DNA of 11,389 nt from an uncultured Actinomyces sp. (GTDB lineage Bacteria; Actinomycetota; Actinomycetes; Actinomycetales; Actinomycetaceae): contig CALHZX010000096.1 of the NCBI GenBank assembly GCA_938040725.1, positions 1-11,389 of the forward strand, written 5' to 3'. Each line of letters starts with the position of its first letter. The stretch's first letter is position 1. Positions 6,865-11,389 of the stretch are shown here, piece after piece. A program made the translations under genes and the position numbers. The notes below the pieces were generated by a model. That model was not told the origin of the DNA. It was given only the letters and a program-made list of their open reading frames with translations, and made no database searches.

Positions 6865-6894
6865 AACCTAAGGAATGGCGGACGTCGGCGTCAG
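6865..6894 (-). promoter_or_regulatory. Possible promoter of metF-metE
   Basis: On the minus strand CTGACG (6894-6889) and TAGGTT (6870-6865) are 18 bp apart, fitting a sigma-70-type promoter. A leader of roughly 60 bases before the metF GTG would result. An alternative -10, CATACT, lies further upstream near 6965-6970. A small 5-bp hairpin is at 6901-6914. Confidence 0.35.
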
Positions 6895-7022
6895 GCGCAC
6901 ATTCGGGTACGAATGGACCCGCACATGCGACGGGTGATGTTCGTTCGTGCGTTCATGCCCCCAGTATGTCCGTCTTCGTGCGGGTGACGCAGAAGGGGTC
7001 CACGGAACGGGAGTTTGTGACA

Positions 7023-7050
7023 GCGCCCGTCTCAGGAATGAGACGGGCGC
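7023..7050 (-). terminator. Hairpin terminator after tRNA-Arg
   Basis: A perfect 12-bp stem, GCGCCCGTCTCA (7023-7034) with TGAGACGGGCGC (7039-7050), has a 4-base loop. It begins 11 bases after the CCA end of the tRNA. The downstream minus-strand sequence TGTCACAAACT is not a real U-tract, but the stem and position fit termination or 3'-end processing. Confidence 0.65.
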
Positions 7051-7061
7051 AGGGAGATAGC

Positions 7062-7137
7062 TGGCGCCTCCGACAGGACTCGAACCTGCAACCTCGGGAT
7101 TAGAAGGCCCTTGCTCTATCCATTGAGCTACGGAGGC
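7062..7137 (-). tRNA. tRNA-Arg (anticodon UCU)
   Basis: The minus strand folds into a full cloverleaf: acceptor GCCTCCG/CGGAGGC, D arm GCTC/GAGC, anticodon loop CTTCTAA with anticodon TCT, 5-base variable loop, and T arm GCAGG-TTCGAGT-CCTGT. The discriminator is G and CCA is encoded (7064-7062). The mature body is 73 nucleotides. It reads the AGA arginine codon, rare in high-GC genomes. The anticodon stem has only three Watson-Crick pairs (GGG/CCC), because 27-43 is A-G and 31-39 is C-U. It lies 35 bases behind the antiporter gene. Confidence 0.95.
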
Positions 7138-7159
7138 ATGGCGCGGTGCGCCGCCTGTA

Positions 7160-7188
7160 AGACTAGCGGAGGTTAGCGCGCCTTTCCA
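7160..7188 (-). promoter_or_regulatory. Likely promoter of tRNA-Arg
   Basis: On the minus strand TGGAAA (7188-7183) and TAGTCT (7165-7160) are spaced by exactly 17 bp. Initiation would fall about 16 bases before the tRNA 5' end. The -35 overlaps the last codons of the antiporter gene, so the tRNA can be transcribed on its own. Confidence 0.5.
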
Positions 7189-8444
7189 CCAGCGCGCCCA
7201 AGCAGGAAGGCGAGCAGCGGGAAGACGAGCACAGACATCGCGCCCGCGACGACAAGCAGGGAGGCGAGCCACGAGGGCAGGACGCCCGTTGAGACGCCCA
7301 GCTCGGTAACGGCGACGATGATGGGCAGGCCGGTCGCGCCGTACAGGCCAATACGCACTGCGTCCGTCCAGCCGACGCGCTCGATCGATCCGTAGAACCG
7401 TTCCATCAGGACGATGGGTGCGCCGCGCACCACGAGAATCGCGCCAACGAAGGCGACGAGCAGGAACGGGTAGCCCGCGACGGCGCTCAGTGAAATGTTC
7501 ATGCCCGAGGTGACGAAGAACAGCGGAATGAGGAACGAGAAGCCAAGCGTACGCAGCTCCCCTTCGACCATCGTGAAGTTGCCGGGGGCCAGTGCGCGCA
7601 CGATGATACCGGCCGCGAACGCGCCGAGTACCATGTCCAGCTCCATGACCGCAGACAGGGCCATGAGACCGGTGAGGACAACCATGACGACGCGCATAAG
7701 CGTCTTTTGCGAGGTCTGCGCGCCGTGGAGGATCGTCCGCCCGATCGCGGGGTGTTTGAGGATAAAGCGCGTCGGAATGGCAACGGCAACGACCGATCCC
7801 ACCGCGAACACAAGAAGAATGATCGCTGACGCCCAGGGGCTGCGTGCCGACAGCAGCAGTGACATCGCGATGATCGGCGCGAGTTCACCGACAGCGCCGT
7901 GGCCGAGGACCGCCTTGCCGATGGTGGTTCCCATGACACCGGCCTCCATGAGGATGGGCAGCAGGGTGCCGAGCGCTGTCGAGGTCAGCGCGATGGCCAG
8001 GGCGAGGTACGTCGCGGTAGCGACCCCCGTTGTGCCCGAGGCGGCCACCGCCACCCAGGAGACGGCCAGGCCGATGCCGAAGCATGCCAGCCAGGTGAGC
8101 AGCGAGCGCCTACCTGCCCGCCCGTGCACCTCTTGTACGTCGATTTCGGTGCCCGCGATGAGGAATAGCATGCCCATGCCGACCTCGCGGAAGAGGGAGA
8201 TCGGCTCGGTGACGGATGCCAGTCCGAGAACATGTGGACCAATAATCACACCAAGGATGAGCAGCCAGACGACGTCCGGTACACGCTTGTGGGTGAGCGA
8301 CGAGAGCAGGGGCGCGACGGCTGCGGCAGCGGCGATCAGGAAGAGGGAGACGATGGCGTCCTCGGTACCTCCGGTTGCGGATGCTGCGACGAGGCCGTGG
8401 CCCACTCCCCCGTTCATTGTAAGGATGGTCGTCGGCAGAATCAT
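7173..8444 (-). CDS. Cation:proton antiporter, CPA2/KefB-like membrane domain
   Basis: This integral membrane protein of the Na+/H+ exchanger superfamily probably swaps Na+ or K+ for protons across the cytoplasmic membrane. The start chosen is ATG at 8444, preceded by GAGAAGGGA, giving 423 residues. The frame runs 35 codons further upstream, but that part overlaps the rpmF terminator. The sequence is about a dozen hydrophobic segments. The first is near residues 30-48, then VVWLLILGVIIGPHVLG (58-74) and GMGMLFLIAGTEID (89-102), the position of the G-x-E-L-D-type motif of this family. VLGHGAVGELAPIIAM lies mid-protein. The protein ends in a short basic tail, GRAGGKAR. There is no RCK/TrkA-N nucleotide-binding domain, so it is the membrane part only. 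The transported ion cannot be told from sequence. It is downstream of rpmF but separated by a terminator. Confidence 0.88.
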   Translation of the reverse strand: MILPTTILTMNGGVGHGLVAASATGGTEDAIVSLFLIAAAAAVAPLLSSLTHKRVPDVVWLLILGVIIGPHVLGLASVTEPISLFREVGMGMLFLIAGTEIDVQEVHGRAGRRSLLTWLACFGIGLAVSWVAVAASGTTGVATATYLALAIALTSTALGTLLPILMEAGVMGTTIGKAVLGHGAVGELAPIIAMSLLLSARSPWASAIILLVFAVGSVVAVAIPTRFILKHPAIGRTILHGAQTSQKTLMRVVMVVLTGLMALSAVMELDMVLGAFAAGIIVRALAPGNFTMVEGELRTLGFSFLIPLFFVTSGMNISLSAVAGYPFLLVAFVGAILVVRGAPIVLMERFYGSIERVGWTDAVRIGLYGATGLPIIVAVTELGVSTGVLPSWLASLLVVAGAMSVLVFPLLAFLLGRAGGKAR

Positions 8445-8534
8445 GTGCGTCCCTTCTCGGGCTCTCTCATTGGGCGCGCGCCGACGACCACTGGGGCAGG
8501 CGACTCGCTCTCCGCGAATTGCGGGCATGACAAA

Positions 8535-8559
8535 GGCCCGGGACGCCAAGTCCCGGGCC
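8535..8559 (-). terminator. Terminator of rpmF
   Basis: GGCCCGGGAC (8535-8544) pairs perfectly with GTCCCGGGCC (8550-8559) around a 5-base loop; one arm contains the sequence CCCGGG. On the minus strand CCTTTGTC follows. It begins 17 bases after the rpmF stop codon. Confidence 0.8.
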
Positions 8560-8576
8560 CGTGTGTGGAAGCGAGG

Positions 8577-8747
8577 TCAGCCCTCGACGTCCAGGAGGCC
8601 GTTCTTGTAGGCCTTGGCCAGGCGGCGGGGCACGCGGATCTCACGGCCGGCAACCTTGACGGTGTTCAGCTCGGTAAGATCAGCCTTCCAGGTAGACCGG
8701 CGGGTGCGGGTGTTTGCACGGGACATCTTGCGCTTGGGAACTGCCAT
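8577..8747 (-). CDS. rpmF: 50S ribosomal protein L32, cysteine-free form
   Basis: A 56-residue basic protein beginning MAVPKRKMSRANTRTRRS, the unmistakable N-terminus of bacterial L32, a component of the large ribosomal subunit. It lacks the four zinc-binding cysteines seen in Bacillus-type L32, so it is a C-minus form like the short mycobacterial RpmF. The C-terminal half, from VKVAGREIRVPRRLAKAY onward, matches that actinobacterial form rather than the E. coli one. The start is ATG at 8747 with AGGAG 9 bases upstream. It is a single gene with its own terminator at 8535-8559. An inverted repeat (8789-8807) lies 41 bases upstream of the start. Cysteine-free L32 proteins can be zinc-independent replacements, but nothing resembling a Zur box is evident here. 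Confidence 0.95.
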   Translation of the reverse strand: MAVPKRKMSRANTRTRRSTWKADLTELNTVKVAGREIRVPRRLAKAYKNGLLDVEG

Positions 8748-8788
8748 GTCTTACCGCTCCTCTTCTTTCTCGACGACTATTCTGATCG

Positions 8789-8807
8789 GTGCGCCACGCG
8801 GGCGCAC
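8789..8807. repeat. 7-bp inverted repeat in the rpmF/yigZ intergenic region
   Basis: GTGCGCC (8789-8795) and GGCGCAC (8801-8807) are perfect reverse complements around ACGCG. It lies 41 bases upstream of the rpmF start and could be an operator or a leader hairpin. No recognised regulator motif fits it. Confidence 0.4.
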
Positions 8808-8910
8808 GGCGACAACCCGACAAGACTACCACGAACAGCGCGCTGAAGCACATTGCGATACCTTCCGCACCTGCGATCCTGGTTACAGACGGACGGGTGC
8901 GAGCTCTCGG

Positions 8911-8916
8911 TAGACT
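8911..8916 (+). promoter_or_regulatory. -10 element of the YigZ-family gene, leaderless spacing
   Basis: TAGACT fits TANNNT and is followed by exactly 6 bases and then the ATG at 8923. Initiation would therefore fall on the A of the start codon, giving a leaderless mRNA. No Shine-Dalgarno sequence precedes the ATG. The -35 region at the usual distance is poor. Confidence 0.6.
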
Positions 8917-8922
8917 GGGCGC

Positions 8923-9579
8923 ATGTCCGTTCTTCGCACGCTCGCCTCCGGTACGCTCCTCACCCACGAGATTGAGATTAAGCGTTCCCGGTTTATTACG
9001 ACGCTCGCCAGGACGGACACTCCCGAGGAGGCGCGCGAGCTCATCGATGCGGTCAAGTCCGAGAATCCTCAGGCGCGTCACAACTGCTCTGCCTACCTGA
9101 TTGACCCGCCGGATGCCGCCCCTCTGCAGCATTCATCGGATGACGGTGAGCCCTCGGGCACGGCGGGCACACCCATGTTGGAGGCACTGCGCGCCTCCGA
9201 TACCTGGAATGCGACGGCCGTTGTCACGCGTTACTTCGGGGGAATCCTCCTGGGCGGAGGTGGCCTCGTACGTGCTTACTCCACGTCCGTGTCCGAGACC
9301 GTAGCACAGGCTCCTATCGCCTACCTGGTTGGGCGCGACGTCCTCGAAACGCAGCTCAGCCCCGGGGACGCGGGCCGTATCGAAGCAGAGCTTCGCGCGC
9401 GAGGAGCCGCGATCATTGACACGACCTGGGGCGCGGACGTCACACTGCGCATTGCGATCGATCCGTGCGACCGAGACGCAATTGACGCGTGCCTGGCCCA
9501 AGCATCGTCGGGTGTTGCAAAGTTTCGCTACGTGGAAACCCGTCGGGTTGAACTAGACGAGGTTCCGAGCGGGGTATGA
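8923..9579 (+). CDS. YigZ/IMPACT family protein
   Basis: A 218-residue member of the conserved YigZ (UPF0029/IMPACT N-terminal) family. The N-terminal domain (about residues 18-125) carries the family signatures: IEIKRSRFITTLART, ARHNCSAYLI, DDGEPSGTAGTPML and VTRYFGGILLGGGGLVRAY. The C-terminal part (about 140-205) is the DUF1949-like ferredoxin-type fold. The biochemical role is not established; homologs are linked to ribosome or translation stress and protease-like annotations that lack solid proof. The ATG at 8923 has no ribosome site but sits ideally for a leaderless transcript. cysK begins 37 bases after its stop, with no terminator between, so read-through into cysK is likely. The length is normal for the family. 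Confidence 0.92.
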   Translation: MSVLRTLASGTLLTHEIEIKRSRFITTLARTDTPEEARELIDAVKSENPQARHNCSAYLIDPPDAAPLQHSSDDGEPSGTAGTPMLEALRASDTWNATAVVTRYFGGILLGGGGLVRAYSTSVSETVAQAPIAYLVGRDVLETQLSPGDAGRIEAELRARGAAIIDTTWGADVTLRIAIDPCDRDAIDACLAQASSGVAKFRYVETRRVELDEVPSGV

Positions 9580-9616
9580 CAATTCAGGGGTACATCTGCC
9601 TATGGAAGGACCCCTC

Positions 9617-10549
9617 ATGGCTCGCATTGCCTCCACCGTTGCCGATCTGATCGGCGGCACCCCCCTCGTCCGCATTAACCACGTGGCCGGCGACGGCGTC
9701 GACGTGGTTGCCAAGGTCGAGGCCTTCAACCCCGCATCCTCCGTGAAGGACCGTATCGCCCGCTCGATCATCGACGCAGCCGAGGCTGCGGGCGCCCTCG
9801 CCCCCGGCGGCACCATCGTCGAGGCCACCTCCGGCAACACGGGTATCGCCCTGTCAATGGTGGGTGCTGCTCGCGGCTACAAGGTCGTCATCGTCATGCC
9901 TGCCTCGATGTCCGTCGAGCGCCGCGCGATCGTGCGCGCCTTCGGCGCCGAGCTGGTCCTCACCGACCCGAAGGGTGGCGTCTCCGCCGCCGTCGCCGAG
10001 GCTGAGCGCATCGCTTCCGAGCGTCCCGGCGCCATCATCGCCTCCCAGTTCACCAACCCCGCCAACCCTGCCGCCCACGTGGCGCACACCGGCGAGGAGA
10101 TTTGGGCCGACACCGACGGCCAGGTCGACGTGTTCGTCGCCGGCGTCGGCACGGGCGGCACGATCTCGGGCGTCGCGAAGGTCCTCAAGGAGAAGAACCC
10201 GAACGTCCGCGTCATCGGCGTTCAGCCCGCCGAGTCTCCCCTGCTGACCGGCGGCACCCCCGGCCCGCACGGCATCCAGGGCCTCATGCCCAACTTCGTG
10301 CCCGAGACCTACGATGCTTCTCTGGTGGACGAGGTCATCTCGGTCGAGACCGCCAAGGCGCTCGAGTTCGCTCGCCGCGCGGCCGCCGAAGAGGGCTTGC
10401 TCGTGGGCATTTCCTCGGGCGCTGCCCTGGCTGGTACGGCCGCCGTCGCCGCCCGTCCCGAGCTGGTCGGCAAGAAGATTGTCACGCTCCTGCCCGACAC
10501 GGGTGAGCGTTACCTCTCGACCGCGCTGTTCGCCGGCCTCGAGGACTGA
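9617..10549 (+). CDS. cysK: Cysteine synthase A (O-acetylserine sulfhydrylase)
   Basis: CysK makes L-cysteine and acetate from O-acetylserine and sulfide, using PLP, in the cytoplasm. The start is the ATG at 9617 with GGAAGGA (9604-9610) six bases before it. An in-frame ATG at 9602 overlaps that ribosome site and is unlikely. The protein has 310 residues, the usual length. The PLP lysine is K44 in NPASSVKDR. The substrate-binding loop is TSGNTGIALS (71-80) and the phosphate-binding loop is GVGTGGTISG. GIQGLMPNFVPE and SSGAAL also match CysK. It precedes cysE by 93 bases; the gap holds a 14-bp hairpin (10571-10603). CBS is a remote alternative, but no CBS regulatory domain is present. Confidence 0.96.
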   Translation: MARIASTVADLIGGTPLVRINHVAGDGVDVVAKVEAFNPASSVKDRIARSIIDAAEAAGALAPGGTIVEATSGNTGIALSMVGAARGYKVVIVMPASMSVERRAIVRAFGAELVLTDPKGGVSAAVAEAERIASERPGAIIASQFTNPANPAAHVAHTGEEIWADTDGQVDVFVAGVGTGGTISGVAKVLKEKNPNVRVIGVQPAESPLLTGGTPGPHGIQGLMPNFVPETYDASLVDEVISVETAKALEFARRAAAEEGLLVGISSGAALAGTAAVAARPELVGKKIVTLLPDTGERYLSTALFAGLED

Positions 10550-10570
10550 TCTGCCGCAGTTCACGCGCTA

Positions 10571-10603
10571 AGGTGGCCTCGGATGGAATATCCGGGGCCA
10601 CCT
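10571..10603 (+). terminator. Hairpin between cysK and cysE
   Basis: A 14-bp stem (10571-10584 with 10590-10603, one G-U pair, 5-base loop) begins 21 bases after the cysK stop. The outer part is AGGTGGCC paired with GGCCACCT. What follows is GTGCGTTCCC, not a U-tract. It could be a weak terminator, an attenuator or an RNA-stability element that lowers cysE expression relative to cysK. The ATG at 10583 lies inside the stem, which argues against it as the cysE start. Confidence 0.6.
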
Positions 10604-10642
10604 GTGCGTTCCCGACCTAGACGACCATCCAGGAGGACCGAA

Positions 10643-11287
10643 GTGAAGCTCGCCGTACGCGCCCTGTCGAAGACCCTATCAAGCGCCCTACCCACCAAAG
10701 CGCTCGGGCTCTTCCGCGAGGACCTCGTGACGGCTCAGCGCCGCGATCCTGCGGCCACTTCCGCCCTGGAGATTGCCCTGACGTACCCGGGCGTGCATGC
10801 TCTCTGGACCCACCGCGTCTCCCATGCCCTGTGGACACATGGCGCCCGAACCCCCGCACGTGTCTTGTCTTCCATGGCCCGCGCCGTCACCGGCGTGGAC
10901 ATCCACCCCGAGGCCACCATCGGGCGACGGGTCTTCATCGACCACGCGACGGGTGTGGTCATCGGACAGACGGCCGAGGTCGGCAACGACGTCGTCATCT
11001 TCCACGGAGTCACTCTGGGCGGCGTCGCCATGACTCCGGGTAAGCGTCACCCCACCGTCGGAGATCACGTGATGATCGGCGCCGGCGCGAAGGTCCTGGG
11101 CCCCATCACCGTGGGCGCCGGCGTCAAGATCGGCGCGAACGCCGTCGTCGTCAAGGACGTGCCCTGCGGAACCGTCGCAATCGGCGTACCCGCACGCCTG
11201 CTCCCCAAGCCCGAGAAGGACACGCGCGACCGCGACCTCATCGTCGATCCGAACTACTTCTTCGAGGAGCCTGCCCTCTACATCTGA
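10643..11287 (+). CDS. cysE: Serine O-acetyltransferase
   Basis: CysE transfers acetyl from acetyl-CoA to L-serine, giving the O-acetylserine used by CysK. The start chosen is GTG at 10643, with AGGAGG (10631-10636) six bases before it, giving 214 residues. An upstream in-frame ATG at 10583 lies within a hairpin. This is the short (EpsC-like) form without the long N-terminal domain of the 273-residue E. coli enzyme. D86 in VDIHPEATIG and H101 in FIDHATGVVIGQ have the same 15-residue spacing as E. coli D143 and H158. Hexapeptide repeats of a left-handed beta helix run from about 86 to 190, including FHGVTLGG. The C-terminus ends EPALYI. The final Ile is the residue that inserts into the CysK active site in the cysteine synthase complex. 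Cysteine feedback inhibition is expected from the family. Confidence 0.95.
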   Translation: MKLAVRALSKTLSSALPTKALGLFREDLVTAQRRDPAATSALEIALTYPGVHALWTHRVSHALWTHGARTPARVLSSMARAVTGVDIHPEATIGRRVFIDHATGVVIGQTAEVGNDVVIFHGVTLGGVAMTPGKRHPTVGDHVMIGAGAKVLGPITVGAGVKIGANAVVVKDVPCGTVAIGVPARLLPKPEKDTRDRDLIVDPNYFFEEPALYI

Positions 11288-11337
11288 GGGATATTCGCCC
11301 TCGTCACCGGTGGTCTGTGAGAATCCGTTCAAGAGCC

Positions 11338-11366
11338 GTGACAAAGTGAGCGCCCTCACCTATAGT
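11338..11366 (+). promoter_or_regulatory. Promoter of the gene at the right edge, with palindrome in the spacer
   Basis: GTGACA (11338-11343) and TATAGT (11361-11366) are exactly 17 bp apart. Six bases after the -10 comes the ATG at 11373, again leaderless spacing. The spacer contains an inverted repeat, GTGAG (11346-11350) and CTCAC (11355-11359) around CGCC, which could be an operator. Confidence 0.65.
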
Positions 11367-11372
11367 TGGTTT

Positions 11373-11389
11373 ATGGAAGCTCGAACTCT
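11373..11389 (+). CDS. Start of an unidentified gene, cut by the window end
   Basis: ATG at 11373 opens a frame of five complete codons (MEART) before the window ends. There is no Shine-Dalgarno sequence, but a well-formed promoter places initiation at or next to the ATG, so a leaderless message is likely. Too little is present to identify the product. It starts 86 bases after cysE and has its own promoter, so it is probably a separate transcription unit. Confidence 0.45.

Noticed and set aside
6795..7022. Riboswitch upstream of metF (SAM or cobalamin type)
   Set aside because: The 230-base gap shows only short hairpins, and I could not match any conserved riboswitch core by eye. A covariance-model search (Infernal against Rfam) would decide.
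6003..7103. Plus-strand ORF of 366 codons
   Set aside because: Antisense to metF and running into the tRNA gene; a shadow frame.
7495..8610. Plus-strand ORF of 371 codons
   Set aside because: Antisense to the antiporter and part of rpmF, with no ribosome site or recognisable domain.
8680..9132. Minus-strand ORF of 150 codons spanning the rpmF/yigZ gap
   Set aside because: It overlaps rpmF out of frame and the 5' part of the YigZ gene antisense. No ribosome site and no family resemblance.
9854..10564. Minus-strand ORF of 236 codons
   Set aside because: Antisense to cysK, with low-complexity composition.
11286..11302. Terminator after cysE
   Set aside because: GAGGG/CCCTC forms only a 5-bp stem with a 7-base loop and no U-tract; too weak to call.

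Overview
This window looks like a chromosomal core segment of a high-GC Gram-positive bacterium. The proteins read most like those of Actinomycetaceae (Actinomyces/Schaalia type); this is inferred from protein flavour, the short cysteine-free mycobacterial-like L32, GTG starts and apparently leaderless promoters, not from a database match. Almost every gene is a recognisable housekeeping or amino-acid biosynthesis gene. I see no prophage, transposon, CRISPR array, toxin-antitoxin pair or defence island.

Layout. Minus strand, 1-1072: the 5' part of an SSB-like gene (cut by the window edge), an intergenic stretch with two perfect DnaA boxes, and oligoribonuclease orn with a good terminator. Plus strand, 1167-2453: ilvA (short-form threonine ammonia-lyase), divergent from orn and followed by a strong terminator. 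Minus strand, 2632-3063: an orphan OmpR-type winged-helix DNA-binding protein with no receiver domain. Its roughly 350-base upstream region holds a 9-bp inverted repeat and a possible 35-residue ORF very rich in Met and Cys. Minus strand, 3411-6794: a metF-metE pair (cobalamin-independent methionine synthesis) ending in a 15-bp terminator hairpin. Then, still on the minus strand, come tRNA-Arg(UCU), a cation:proton antiporter and rpmF (ribosomal protein L32). Plus strand, 8923-11287: a YigZ/IMPACT-family protein with a leaderless-type promoter, then cysK and cysE. The last 17 bases begin another gene behind a canonical promoter.

How the genes fit together. Two sulfur modules lie close to each other. 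CysE acetylates serine and CysK turns O-acetylserine plus sulfide into cysteine. MetF supplies 5-methyltetrahydrofolate, which MetE uses to methylate homocysteine. CysE ends in isoleucine, the residue known to dock into CysK in the cysteine synthase complex, so the pair probably forms that complex. IlvA supplies 2-oxobutyrate for isoleucine.

I did not find a convincing new biological system. The least explained parts are regulatory: the Met/Cys-rich small ORF and overlapping hairpins upstream of the orphan winged-helix gene, the paired DnaA boxes between ssb-like and orn, the hairpins inside metF-metE and cysK-cysE, and the palindrome in the promoter at the right edge.
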